A DNA stretch of 64,000 nucleotides, from assembly GCA_021464415.1 (NCBI GenBank), contig CM038471.1, positions 29,733,234 to 29,797,233 on the forward strand. The letters are read 5' to 3'. The translations under genes and the position numbers were made by a program. The DNA is from Lonicera japonica. Taxonomy: Eukaryota > Streptophyta > Magnoliopsida > Dipsacales > Caprifoliaceae. The notes beneath the pieces are model-generated. The model was not told the origin of the DNA and ran no database searches. It worked only from the letters and a program-made list of their open reading frames with translations. Within the stretch, counting starts at the first letter, position 1, and each line of letters begins with the position of its first letter. Positions 11,976 through 23,985 of this stretch are shown piece by piece.

Positions 11976-12544
11976 AGGCACAAAATATAATCAAGTGGGT
12001 AAGTTTAAGTCTTGCCCGACATTAATCCATCGGCAAAAATAGTGCCTTCTTAAATTGTCTATCTCTAAAGAGTCTATTACCATTATGATCCTTACAACTA
12101 ACCTTTTATGTGTTCTGTAGACTAAACAAGCATAAATCTCCTAGGACTAAGTAAGAAGCAAAGCATAAACCTATTGCGAATTGAACACAGAATCTGTCAA
12201 TTTCACGGTCGGAAAATTTAGCAATTTCTTACTGTGCCTTTTGATCATAGTATAAAATCAACAAGCATAAAGCAATTCTAGAAAAAGGACAATCGCAAGG
12301 CACAAAATATAATCAAGTGGGTAAGTTTAAGTCTTGCCCGACATTAATCCATCGGCAAAAATAGTGCCTTCTTAAATTGTCTATCTCTAAAGAGTCTATT
12401 ACCATTATGATCCTTACAACTAACCTTTTATGTGTTCCGTAGACTAAACAAGCATAAATCTCCTAGGACTAAGTAAAAAGCAAAGCATAAACCTATTACG
12501 AATTGAACATAGAATCTGTCAATTTCACGGTCGAAAAATTTAGC
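11901..12544. repeat. 322-bp tandem duplication, unit A only
   Basis: Positions 11901-12222 are repeated at 12223-12544 with a few substitutions. Each copy holds the last minisatellite unit and a TNL 3'-end signature (cctaggactaagtaagaagc to gtcaatttcacggtcg). Unit B has a single copy (about 33790-34115), so the duplication followed the split of the units. Confidence 0.85.
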
Positions 12545-12548
12545 TAGT

Positions 12549-12660
12549 AAAAAATAATTTCATCTCCAACCTCCATTTGATTCCCATACCTCCATTTGCT
12601 CAACCATTCCATATCTTCAATATTTGGAACGTGAAAAAGCAAGGGGTTATATATCCATGT
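12549..12660 (-). pseudogene. Fossil TNL C-JID fragment, unit A
   Basis: On the minus strand this matches the part of exon 5 of TNL-1 around 4018-4130 (atttcatctcc, cctccatttgctca, ggttatatatccatgt). It joins abruptly to unrelated sequence at atccatgtcatgagtgcc. In unit B the fossil continues to about 34330, so unit A appears to have lost about 2.2 kb here. Confidence 0.65.
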
Positions 12661-13139
12661 CATGAGTGCCTTCTGCATTTTTGTTACGATTTGGCGAACT
12701 ACGAACTTAGATTCGCCCAATTAGAGGGAGAAGTACGTACATGCGGTAGAGAAAGTAGGAGAGTTGTTTCCGATAGTTCACCTATTTATCAGTTTGGCTA
12801 GAACAATGTCAATACGGCTGAAACAAAAATTATAATGAGAAGTGACGAGAAGTGATCACAATAAAATTCTTGTTTAGTTGTGGGAAAAAAAATTGGACAA
12901 AAACCGCACGCTGTTGAAGAGTATTTACTTTATTTTTCACATTTGAACCTAATTTAACAACTCAATTCATAATTCATAGGTTTTCGATTTATTATATGAT
13001 TCGCAATGACAATTCTGCTTCTAATGGCTTCAAGATTAGATTCTTCTCCTTAAGAAGTCCATGAAGAGTGGAAGACTTGGACATACAAAAGCTGAAGAAA
13101 AAAACAAAGGGACGCTTCAAGGTAATTTCCTCATTGACC
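12661..13139. other. Noncoding stretch shared with unit B
   Basis: No gene. It matches 44653-45130. It contains a recurrent motif, a tcataggttttcgattt stretch leading to cttaagaagtccatgaa, which also occurs near 2000-2090, 23830-23935, 44955-45055, 60940-61035 and 63565-63635. The element behind that motif is not recognised. Confidence 0.4.
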
Positions 13140-13770
13140 AATTAATGAAAAATACTCTACAAAAGTAAGACTTTCTCTCACCCACACTCATATATCTAAA
13201 CTAAAAACTAGTCTCTGGATCGAGTATTTTTATGTGTATAATTAAAAAAAAAAATACACTAAAAGTATTTAATTATATTTGGTTCACTACATGTTAATTA
13301 AGTTTGTTCCTATACTAAAAGTTATGAGTTCAAATTCTTCCTTTAATATTATCTTATAGTAATTTTTTTCATAAAAGGGGTAATTTCATAATTTTATGTA
13401 AAATATCGAAAATCTGATTACACTTAATATCTACTATCTAGTATATACACTATGTGCCTCATTATATGAAGCTCTTTTGCCCAGCTCAAAGTGCATGAGG
13501 CCTGGCCCAATTGCATGATATAACTCTTTCTTTATTAAAAGAGAGCAAAAAGCCCGCCCAAGTGCATGTTTTTCGCCAAAAAAGAGTGCAAAAAGGGTTC
13601 ACCTCAAAGGCCAAACCAAACATGTTTCACACAAAAACAACTTATTATTTTTCCCTTATAAGAAAATATAAAGTTTAGTAAAAATTAGAACCCAATTCAT
13701 TTTTTTTTTTTTGAAACTTTTTAACTTGCGATCCATAATTCTTTTTCTTAAAACTTGTGGTTCCAACTTG
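13140..13770. repeat. Receptor-flank block, proximal copy, unit A
   Basis: A block of about 630 bp beginning ctttctctcacccacac and ending near the TIR fossil at aattctttttcttaaa. A second copy lies at 19115-19930, interrupted by a Stowaway-like MITE. Unit B has the same two copies (45150-45760 and 56520-57340). It probably derives from noncoding sequence next to an old TIR exon. Confidence 0.6.
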
Positions 13771-13941
13771 AGATTTTCGCCCCTCTCAATCTCTTCGTCA
13801 TCTCTAAATGTGCAAAATTCTTGTTGGTCTAAAACTATATAGAGGTGATCCGTAAAAGTTTCACGGGTGTTTTCGCCTCTAAAGCTCAAGAACTGATTAA
13901 CAAGTGAAAGAAGAGGCTTCGTGGACTCTTTTAGTGGCCAT
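13730..13941 (-). pseudogene. Fossil TIR exon, unit A
   Basis: Translates from the ATG at 13939-13941 with the family's N-terminal style (MATKRVHEASSFTC), then a small deletion shifts the frame before the core SFRGENTRETFTDHLY. The match to TNL-1 ends after GENLKLE, about residue 63, so less than half of the TIR domain remains. The equivalent in unit B (45710-45926) lacks this frameshift but carries an in-frame stop. Confidence 0.8.
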
Positions 13942-14725
13942 TATAATTAAACAAAGCTAGCTTGTCGTAACGAATTTTCGAACATCCCAGCGTACGCTAA
14001 AGTAATTATGTTGCAGAAGACGTAAAAAATATTTGGACTGATTGTGATTTGTGAATTAATAAGCTAGATTGAGAATAGATTGGGATAATCAAAGTCAATG
14101 AGTATTCCATAAATAATTAGACAAAAATAAAATAAAATAGTTATGAATTTTTCTCGATGCTAGCATCATCATTTCCTAAATATTATTTCATTGAATTTAT
14201 TTTATGGAAGGTTTCTGTCATCTACCTTAGATAATGACATTCTTTATTTTATTTCTCTTCAAAAAATAATATTGTTAAGACTTTTGTGACCTGACTGGCA
14301 AACATGAAGAGGACAAAAAGGCAGGTATAAGAATAATACTACCACTGTTACATCTCTTTTAATTTGATTTTTCATTTTTTATTTATTTGTTACGTGTATA
14401 TATATATTTATTTTCTAGTGTGAAATTTGGTAGACTAATTACACCTAGAAAAGGCAACATAAATAGTTTGAACCATCCCGAAAGAAAAAAACAAGACTTT
14501 TAATTTAATACGGATGTAATCATTTCGAACACAAACTTTCTCTCTTTTCCTTTCAAATTATATCAGATAACCATGCCGGACAACATTAACCATTTGGTAC
14601 ACTTTTTCTTTTGCAAAGAACTTATATCGATTACATGTTTTTGTATATTCTTTAGGTAAAATTTTAGGTGTATTAGTAATTTTGAGTCAACAGTTTAATT
14701 GAACAATATATAACTTCTTTGTATA
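13942..14725. other. Degenerate TNL 5' flank and noncoding sequence
   Basis: Begins with sequence related to the TNL-1 upstream region (attataattaaacaaagcta; gattgagaatagattgggat). It continues as AT-rich DNA shared with unit B 45927-46709. No gene seen. Confidence 0.45.
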
Positions 14726-17700
14726 TTAGTTTTTATAGTTTAAAAACTGCTTTGATAGCAGGAGCAAGATCAGACTTAATGATAGGCTAACATTCTTTAT
14801 AGAAAATCCATCAAAACCATCAGGACCAACAGCAGCATCACTACTCATAGCCTTAATCACAGCATGAATATCTGCTTTAGTGGGACATTTAGTAGGAGCT
14901 TGATTCATTTGATCATGAATCAAGTGAGGAATACTAGCATCAATGAGAGGGAAATGTTCAAGAATGAAATCAATTCTTATTGGAACTGTCCATATCCAAT
15001 TCATCCTTCGGAATTCCATGCAATCAAATTCACCCCCATCGACTTGATTTTTATAAAATTGAAACCCCTCAGCAGCTGTAGCATCAGGATCAGTAAGCCA
15101 ACAACCATCTATCATCTGAATACGATGCACCCTACCCTTCTTCCTTTTTCAATCAGCCACGGCATGAAAATATTAGTGTTCATCTCACACTCTCCAAGCC
15201 ATTTAACTTTAGATCTCTGTTTCTAGAAAATTTCTTCAAATTCCAACTATCCTTCACAACCTTCATAAAATCCCCATGCTTCACCCATATCTGTTGAAAC
15301 CTAAAACAACATTTTCCTTGAGACATACTCATATCAAAGCAACCCAATAAAGGAGCATGATAAGATGTTTCTCGATTAAGATGAACAGCCTAAATATCTG
15401 AGCAATGATTAAGCCAATCATTATTGCACAAATACCTATCAAGCCTCTACCACATTCTTTGGTTAGATGTTTTTTCATGTGAATCTGCTACCAGAGAAAG
15501 GAAATTCCAGCAATCCACAATCAAATATGCAATCATTAAAGTCATTGACAGCAGGGTTATCAATACTTCTGCCCCCCAACCTCTCTTCTGGATTTCTCAC
15601 TATATTAAAATCTCCACCAATAAGCCGAGGGTTGGAAGATGGAGAAATACTTCTCAAACAATTCCAGAGATCAAGCCTCTTAGTCTTTGTACACTTATGG
15701 CTCGTTTGATTCAAGATTTAAACCATTCCAGGAATGCTATATTCTATTTCGAAACGATTTCCGCGTTTGGTTCAAGTTTTAAGTCCGGAATAAATGATTC
15801 CAAGAACAAACCTTTCCCCCAAAGTTCTCCCATTTAAATCATAAGGAATAAACCATTACCAATGAACATCTTTTTTTATTTTTTCATGTTAGGACTAAAA
15901 TAACACTCTTCCTTATGAATAAATAATTATTTTTTCATCAGTGTATGAAAATATTGTTTGGAAATTTTTTTTTAATTACGCTGCTGCACAAAAATGAAAA
16001 AAAAAATATTTGGAACTTTTTTATTTTCTTTTTTCTTGTTGTAATTTTTTTTTAAATTACAAAAATTGTAATTTTTGTAGGATAGTTGTTAGCTAGGTAT
16101 GTGTAATTTTTGTAATTTATTATAGTAATCGTCTCTTTTGAAAAATTAGTAGATGATGTTTTCTCATCTTATAAAAAGAAGGGTATTTGTGTAATTTATA
16201 CTTTATTCTATTCCTACTCCCGGTTGAACCAAACATCGGCATGGCATCCTAGATGCCAGGAAAATAACTTTCCAGGAATCAAGTATTCCCATTCCATGCC
16301 CATTCCATTCCCAAAACTCGAACCAAACGAGCCCTTAGCATAAACAGTAGATATAGTAAAAGAATCAGCAAAATCAGGATGCCTAAAATGCAAAGACACC
16401 ACTTAGTTTGAATCAACTTGAACATCACAATCAAAAAAACCTTTCCAAAGAAACTGAATCTTGCTACATTTATTACTGAAAGTATGATCAAAACTAAACC
16501 TGACTCGAAAAGAATCCAATTGATGTTGATCAATCATTCATCGGTTCCATTAACGCAATAAAACTGAACTTATGAAGATGGAGCAGCTTTTCAAGCCTTC
16601 TAAAAACTGGAGCATTAACTATCCCCCTCAAATTCCAAAAAAGAGATCTAATCGTTTATGTGAAGTTCCAAGGGAAGCATGTATCTTATTTTTCCGGGTT
16701 ACTTTTTTCTTCCCACGCCTCTTTTTTGGAGCAGGAGATGTCACATGTCTATCTGCAGGCATCACCACTTCCTCTTGAACAACCTGATCTAACTTTAATT
16801 GAGAAAATTTAACATCTAACAAATTTTACCCCTCTGCAGAATTTCTTTCAATCTTTCAAAATTAAAGACAGAGTACGTAACTCTCAAATTCTCAGTTGTC
16901 CAAGGAGATAAACTAAGCTGCTTCACACCTCTTGGATCATAGATTTTAAAATATGTTGCATTAGCAGAAAAGAGCCATATATCTCTCATCATCACTACTC
17001 TCCACTTCCAATTCCCCTTCCTCTCAATCATCAGCATCAGTATCATCTCTGCAAATAACCCGACTAAGAACCTTGCTGGGACCGCTTTCCCCTACCTCCC
17101 TACAAGTATTTCCATCACTAAAATAGTCTTCCATATCCATCCTCCCCTCAAAATGACTACTATTAACAGGAACAACAGTTTTAGCATGGATATGCACCTT
17201 CGAAAAATCACAAACATCAACTGGCTTTTTACCATCTCTAACAGCCGCACGTTGGTGATCAATCATCCATTCACTTTCATTGTTAGATAAATAAGAATCA
17301 GGAATTTGAGCAATCCATACTTGTTTTGCCGGATCTAATATAACATCTTGTTCTACAGGCACCTCAACCTCATTTCCTTCAGCTGGAGTAACCTTCTTAT
17401 TCGAATCAATTTTACATTCATCTATTTCATGCCCTTGCTTATAACACATCGAACAATATTTCAGAAATGCTCATTTGACACCTTCTGCCAAAAGCCATTA
17501 GTACCACTGCCAATCCAAATCCTTGCTGGAAATTTCTTCAACAAATCCATTTTAATGCACATCCGTGCTACACTGGGGCAAGTCAGCTCAGTCGTTGCAG
17601 CATCCATCTTCATCGGACTCCCTAGCAAACTTCCAATGGAGAGAAGACTTGATTTCGCAAAAAAAATGAACTGACAATAAACTCAAATCAGAGCAATGGT

Positions 17701-18165
17701 AGTCTCATCATCAACTCAAAATTTAGGCGTCCACTTAAACATTTTTATAGCATACTTTCTTAAGTACAACTGCTCTTGTAACCAACTTTGATAATGATCT
17801 TCTTCACTATTGAAATGAACATGCTTGTAATCCAAGAAAACCGACATTGAAAGCCGATTTTAATCCAAAAGACTCCAACGTCGCATGAATGTCACTGATT
17901 GAAGGTCTTCTATGAGAGAATTTCCTGATCAGAGCAAACTCAAACGGAGCATCAAAGCAAGCAATATTATCGTCGTCGGTGAAGAACAATGCCGGTTCCC
18001 CTCTATGAGTGCTTGATGATTTCAATGCAATCGCCGCTGATATAGTCTTGCCAAGAACCTCATCAAAAGATTTCGGCCGAACTAAGGCGGATCCCTGATG
18101 GACGGAGCAATTACGGTGATCGGAGCTTGGATTGAAAAAGATTCCATCATCTACATTGAGAGAGA
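14726..18165 (-). mobile_element. 3'-truncated L1-type LINE, unit A
   Basis: Runs on the minus strand from an ORF1 start (ATG at 18148-18150, product beginning MMESFSIQAP). ORF1 remnants show the gag-like region (GEPALFFTDD, FALIRKFSHRRPSISDI) and a CCHC knuckle (CYKQGHEIDEC, about 17420-17449). ORF2 begins near 16800 with an AP-type endonuclease (FWNLRGVGN-type start in unit B; GGDFNIVRN at about 15590-15620) and reaches the reverse transcriptase start (AVGPDGFDGF, about 14810-14840). The rest of the transcriptase and the tail are missing. Stops and frameshifts throughout, plus an inserted MITE, mean it is dead. An extra stretch of about 95 bp near 17625-17715 is absent from unit B. Confidence 0.85.
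15698..16334. mobile_element. Tourist-like (PIF/Harbinger) MITE inside LINE
   Basis: A 637-bp insertion flanked by TTA (15695-15697 and 16335-16337). The right end, read inward, is gggctcgtttggttcg, and the left end (tggctcgtttgattc) is its imperfect inverse. The empty site survives in unit B at 47678-47680 (gtacacttagcataaac), which proves the boundaries. TTA duplication and this terminus are typical of Tourist-like elements. No transposase. Confidence 0.92.
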
Positions 18166-18369
18166 GGATTTATTATCCACCTAATATTACCAATATATGT
18201 ATTTAATTTACATGTTATATGTGATAATATATATAAATTTATCTAGAGACACAAAACATTAGAGGATTATTAATATACTTATAGTCAAATTCTTAAAAAT
18301 TCTATTTCGTTTGGTTCATTTTTTTATTTTTTTTTATATTTTGAAACTTTTATTTTAGTTCAGTCATTA

Positions 18370-18840
18370 TTAGAGCCGGCCCTGGGGTAGGGCTGGCAAG
18401 GGTCCAAAATTTTAGAGGGGCCCAAATATTTGTTTATATATATATATATATTAAAAAACTAAAAGTTTTTAATTAATAACTAGACTTTTTGGGAAAAAAA
18501 CTTAAGCTTCCAAAGTTTTAATTGCGAGTAAGAAAACAGTTCTTTAACTCATCTCCGATCTTTCTTTCCATATTCAATCTCACTCTTTTTATGTTACTAG
18601 ATAAAATTAGAGGGACACTAATATTTTTTCTTTCATTCATATTGATTTTAAAATAATAAGAGAGAATTCGATATTTAATTGCAAGGTATTTTGCAATTGT
18701 AATGTATTTTTTGTGCCATGTAAATTCTTATCATTGAAATAAAATTAATTTTTTAATATATAAAAGAATAATTTCTCTACTTATAAGAGGGTATTCTTTT
18801 GAGTTTCGCCCAGAGTCTACGAATGGTTAGGACCGACTCT
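18370..18840. mobile_element. hAT-type MITE, unit A
   Basis: A 471-bp element flanked by AGTCATTA (18362-18369 and 18841-18848). The ends are inverted: left agagccggccct, right aggaccgactct. It is AT-rich with a poor purine-pyrimidine interior and no transposase. The unit B copy (55783-56250) has the same 8-bp duplication, so insertion predates the segmental duplication. Confidence 0.8.
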
Positions 18841-19114
18841 AGTCATTATAATCCATATATAAAGATATGAAATAATATAATCATATTCTTATTCTTATTC
18901 TTATTATTAAAAAAAAAAAAGACAAGCGAAAAATAAATTTAACTAATGTACGAAAAAACGAAGATATCTAAATTCTGAAAATATATTGAACAAAACTGAA
19001 AATAAAAATACGAGAAAATCCAAAAATTCTGAAAAACACATGATATGGCATTGATTTAATGTTTTGAAAAACCGAAATTATCGAAGATCAAGGTTTTGGT
19101 TTTGAAACTTCAAA

Positions 19115-19930
19115 AGCAAGTCTTTCTGTCACCCACACCCATACATATAAACTAAAAACTAGTCTAGGAGAATATTTTATGTATATAATAGAATACTTAA
19201 TTACAATTTCACATTAAAAAGATATAATTATATTTGGTCCGGTCTATGTTAATTAAGTTTGTTTTTAGAGATGCTAAAAGTTATGAGTTTAAATTCTTCT
19301 TTTTAATATTATTTTATAGTAATTTTCTTCATAAAAAGAATAATTTGAGAATTTTATGTAAAATACCGAAAATCACATCACACTTAATATATACTCCATC
19401 CGTCCCAAATTGCTGGTCCTTTTTGAGAAATTCAACTTATTAAGGACCCAACATTAAGATCAAGGTTTTGCTTAATTTATATTAACTTTTCGTTTTTACC
19501 CTTTACTTTATTCAAAACTTTTACTTAAAAAGTGAAAGTATAGAAAGGCAAAATAGGTATGTATTTTTTTTTTATGAAAAGTGAACATTTATTTTAGGAC
19601 GTCCAAAAAAAAAAAGAGAAACTAGCAATTTGGAACCGAGGGAGTAGTATATAGACTCTGTAGAGGCCTCCATTACAAGAAGCTCTTTTGTGTGCCCAGC
19701 TCAAGTGGATGAGTTCTGGCCCAATTGCATGTAATCTTTCTTCATTAAAAGCCTAGACCAAGTGGCCTGTTTTTTGTCTAAAACAAGTGCAAAAAGGGTT
19801 CACCTTTCACACAAAAGCTTTTTTTTTTTTTTTCTAAAGAAAATATAAGGTTTAGAAAAAATTAAAGCCCAATTCATTTTTTTGAAACCTTTTAGTTTGT
19901 GGTCCTTAATTTTTTTTTCTTAATGCTTGT
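19115..19930. repeat. Receptor-flank block, distal copy, unit A
   Basis: Second copy of the block at 13140-13770, from ctttctgtcacccacac to ttaatgcttgtgatc. It is interrupted by the Stowaway-like MITE at 19394-19644. It no longer leads into recognisable TIR sequence. Confidence 0.55.
19394..19644. mobile_element. Stowaway-like MITE, unit A distal
   Basis: A 251-bp element between TA dinucleotides (19392-19393 and 19645-19646). The left end ctccatccgtcccaaattgc is mirrored by the right end gcaatttggaaccgagggag. The uninterrupted version of the site can be seen in the proximal block near 13430-13450. Unit B has the same insertion at 56794-57056. Confidence 0.85.
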
Positions 19931-20281
19931 GATCTCTGTGATCATGATAACTAATTAATCAAGTACGATAACCGATTTCTTAGGTTAACTATGATAAATT
20001 TGTATTTTTCAAGTTAATCAACTATGCTAACTTATATTTCTCAGCATATTTTTCGATTATCTAACTACCATAACATATATTCAACTATAATATTTAGGGA
20101 TGTGAGTGCTCGCCGGAGGCAGTTTTGTAATCTAAAAATTGATACGGACTACAAGCTTTAAAAAACCTACATGTTGTAAGCTAATTTTATTTAAAAAAAT
20201 TGGGACCGGCCACTAAAAAGCACTAAAGTTTAATACAAAAAGCAAATGTATTTATAATTTCTTTAAAATATTAGACTATTA

Positions 20282-20566
20282 AGCTCCGTTTGATTGCAAG
20301 GTGGAAAAAGAAAATAAATTGAGTTAGTTTTGGTGAAAAGATGAAAAATAAGTTGAGTGATAGAAGTGATATCCTCTTGATTTTTAGGTTTTTCCATGAA
20401 GAAATTTTCTTTGTTTGGTGGTGAGTAAAAATTTTTCACCACAAACATTGAAGGATGGAGGATATATACTCATAAAATGAGTAACATCTCTCACCTTATT
20501 TTCTATCTTTTCATATAAACTAGTTAAATTTATTTTTCTTTTCCATCTTTGCAATCAATTGGAGCC
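20282..20566. mobile_element. Tourist-like MITE (285 bp), unit A only
   Basis: Flanked by TTA (20279-20281 and 20567-20569). The left end agctccgtttgattgcaa and the right end ttgcaatcaattggagcc are imperfect inverses. Unit B shows the empty site (gactattattgtatag, TTA at 57691-57693). No coding capacity of its own; a short open frame inside is not a gene. Confidence 0.9.
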
Positions 20567-20569
20567 TTA

Positions 20570-22138
20570 TTGTATAGAAAAAATAATATGATCTTTTTGA
20601 ACTCACTTATCAGCAATCATTTAATTGCTTAGAGGTTTTCCAACTATCATTAAACTTTAACTAATGCGTTTAAATTTGTTCTCCCTCTTTAGTGTCATAT
20701 CGGAATTTCATGAATTTTTGAAAAGAGGTATAATATTATTGCATTACATAGACGAACTTGTTGCTATAAATTTTTAGTTTAATACCTTCTTCTTTTTTTA
20801 TTATCATTCTTATTTCATAATTTTTAGTTTATAGTTAACGTAGATTCCTGAGTTCACCTCTAACAATGCAGACAACAATTTTTCAATTATAAAAATATAT
20901 AACATATACAATATTGTACGGTAGAAATTACTAGATGTTTTTTTAATAGAAAATAGTATATTTGGTACGAGTGACACTAGTTTATAAATGCTAGACGACG
21001 TACATGTAATGCATGTGTTTACATGCATTTATACACTTTTAGAAGAAAGGTTTCAACAAAGTAAATTATTACGGAGAAATCTTTTATTTGCAAGATCCAT
21101 TTTTCATATATATGAGCCATTTCAAAACATAATTTTAGTATCATTAGACATTTTAAAAAAAATAAAAATAAACTCTAGTTAAGGAATGAAGCAAATTTTT
21201 TTCTTAAGAAATCTAATGGGATATATATATATATATATATTGAGCAATAATATGATATATATATATATATAAATGGGGTAGCTCTTCCCAATCAAACAGC
21301 TCCTTAAATGTATTTGAAACCGCGTCATCGCTGCCCTTGATCTTTTTTCCGAAGATTCACTTTCATTCTGGTTACACCATAATTCCACTTTTTCCCGACC
21401 CATAATTTCATCACCATTCTGCCTAAGGGTGTTAAGGCCAACCCAAAAACTGACCAAACAGACCCATCCGTAAAACCCAGAACCAAAAACGAGAAAATCA
21501 AAATTGAATAGTTTGGTTCGAGTTCGGGGCTAACTAGTGCAAAACCAAACCAAACCAAACCAAATTATGTATAAGAAACTAAACGATCTTAATATATACT
21601 TTAAGGGTGTATTTGATGCATCGGATTAGAGAGTCGGATATAATTATTTAACCTCATCCTAACAGCATAAAACATCCCACCTCTTAGGTGGGATTTGTTA
21701 ATTCCTCTTTCGGTGAAATAAGAAGTTTTAATGGGATAAATAATCCATCCCGATACTCAATCCCGACGAACATCAACCATTGGATAGAATAAAATTATCA
21801 TATACTACTCTCTTATCATGCGCGCACACGTTAAGTATACTATGATACAAAAAAGAAAGATTTTTATAAAAATATGTTCCTAATTAATTTCATGTTGAGA
21901 TTCTTTTAAAAAAGTTATTAATGCGTGTCTTTATTATTAAATTAATTACATGATGCTAAGATATTCTTTTAAAATGATGCTAATTCGTCATTTTATTTAC
22001 AATGCTTTATTCTTGTAAATTTACAAATAAAATAACAAATAATGGGAGAACATAGTTTCTATATGGTTTCTATACGTTTTCTCCTTGTTTTAAGCAAAAA
22101 TCATGACTTTAATTTAAAGCAATCTTATAATACTATTA
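20570..22138. other. Noncoding AT-rich stretch, unit A
   Basis: No gene. It contains two (TA)n tracts (about 21222-21242 and 21253-21271), a short ccaaa-type repeat near 21540-21563, and at about 21605-21790 what looks like one end of a Tourist-like element (aagggtgtatttgatgc) with a hairpin (cccacctcttaggtggg). Unit B carries the same at 57694-59238, with its element end near 58712-58895. Confidence 0.5.
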
Positions 22139-23011
22139 GGGTGTGTTTGTCGTGCGGGATTAAAAATATGATAGGATTAATTAATCCTGTCTAGTGTTTG
22201 GTGTCGGAAAAGATAGGATAAATAAATCATATCCTGCGTTTGGCGCAAGGGTGGATATGATATTTCAATCCTATCCCGCGTTTGGCGCAACTCGGGACTG
22301 GATTGCACTTGGGATTAATTATCATTTTATCCCTTTAGAACCGGATAAATATATACCACCCTTATAAGTAGTATTATTTTATCCCATGATTGCCGGACAA
22401 CAAAATGAATATAATTTTATTTATTTATTTATTTCAATCTTTTTCTTTACACTTTTTTAGATAATTAAATTTATTAATGAAAATTTTTAACCACCCAAAA
22501 TCAGACTAACTCAACTACTAAAATTGATTTCTTTTATAATATGGTATTTTTATTTATTTTTTTATTAAATGAAGGTAATTATAAAAAACTTTAATTTTAG
22601 AAAAAATGATAACATTAGAATTTGAAATTGTACTTAATGCCTAATTCGTATGTGATACAGAACTTTTCTTCCGAAAGAGTTTTTTACGAAACTAATTTAT
22701 AAATCAAAAAATCGCATTAATTAAAAAAAATTGTGGACAACAATTAAAATTGCATATATTTTAAAAGAAAAGCAAGTTGTATTATATAATATCTGGACTT
22801 GTAATCCGAAACTCCATCAAATGCAAAGTTTATTAAATCTTTATCCGACTAGTCCTTATCATGTCCGATCCCGCTTAATCTTTATCCGACTGATTCCTTT
22901 CATATCCTATCCCACATAATTTCAATCCGACTAATTCCGACTCTTATCGTATCCGGCCCTTATCCTATCCTATCCTATCCTACCTCCTTATCCAGCGCGC
23001 CAAACGCACCC
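22139..23011. mobile_element. Tourist-like MITE (873 bp), unit A only
   Basis: Flanked by TTA (22136-22138 and 23012-23014). Left end gggtgtgtttgtcgtgc; right end read inward gggtgcgtttggcgcgc. Subterminal sequence is rich in tatcc repeats in inverse orientation at both ends. Unit B has the precise empty site (ctattagtattacaatg, TTA at 59239-59241). Confidence 0.92.
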
Positions 23012-23014
23012 TTA

Positions 23015-23638
23015 GTATTCCAATGTAATGCTAAATTGATTTAGAAAAAAAAAATATATTTCAAAACCGAATAAAATCAAACTAAAACCCAACCGAAAAA
23101 TTTGGTTCGAGTTTGGCTTTAAAAGATTTAAAAACCGAACTAAACCGAAACTAAATTTTTTCATTTAATTTGAGTTTGAGGTACCTTAGTTTCTTTTCCT
23201 ATTGAAACCAAAAACACTCTTCATTCTATCGCCTTGAGCTCTTCTTTGAAGACTTGCTTTGGCACAACTTTCATCATGATTATACTTTTTTCTGGCCTAT
23301 AATTTCATAACCATCCTACGCCTTCGAGCATTTCTTTAAAAGCTCACTTTTACTCTAAATTCACTATATTTGTATTACTATCTTTTTAAGGAATTAATCA
23401 TCTTTTCCATTATATTACCTGTCTACTCATATAAAGAGTGGACAGTAAGAACATTTTTTTTAGTGTTTTAGACCCATTTAAAATGTGAAAAAAAACTATT
23501 TGACAAATCACAAATTTAAATTGAAATTAATCCAAAACTGTGCCACACTTCATTCTTGTATTACCCAATTCCAAAATGTGGTCTCAGAGATCTCGTATTC
23601 GAACAACAAATTTTCTTTTGGCAAATGATATCCTTTTT
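23015..23638. other. Noncoding stretch, unit A
   Basis: AT-rich sequence shared with unit B 59242-59880, with several gaaccaaa- and aaccgaac-type short repeats. I see no gene. Confidence 0.5.
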
Positions 23639-23765
23639 TCATTCATTTTGGCGAATGGAATCCATTTCTTCCTTGAAGCCCCCACTTCGTTCGAGGATCA
23701 TCACAAGTTGATCAAACCACCACTTATAATTATAGTTCGATTTTAGCGAACGATAAGAAACGAAC
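23639..23765 (-). pseudogene. Fossil TIR fragment, unit A
   Basis: The minus strand reads WWFDQLVMILER, matching WCLDELVMILEQ of TNL-1, with Trp for Cys and Gln for the catalytic-type Glu. The flanks are degenerate (HHQSKNLI resembles IRQSKISII). It is a short relic in a longer accidental open frame. Confidence 0.7.
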
Positions 23766-23985
23766 GATCGATCGATCAAATTCTTTGACTGGTGATGGAG
23801 ATCCATACCTATTTTGTAACTCTCACGATCCATAGGTTTTCGATTCACGATATAACTCGTACTATGACACTGCACTTCTAATGATATTAAGATTAGAAAC
23901 ATTAGATTCTTATCCTTAAGAAGTCCATGAACAGTTGCCCAACACACCCTCTTGGTCATGGCAACGGAAATTAATCTTTTGTATG

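Noticed and set aside
11901..12544. CRISPR-like repeat array
   Set aside because: Units are long, imperfect and contiguous, and the DNA is plant nuclear. It is a minisatellite plus a tandem duplication.
20100..20160. Possible gene start after the tataatatttagggatgtgag stretch
   Set aside because: No open frame of useful length and decay differs between units A and B.
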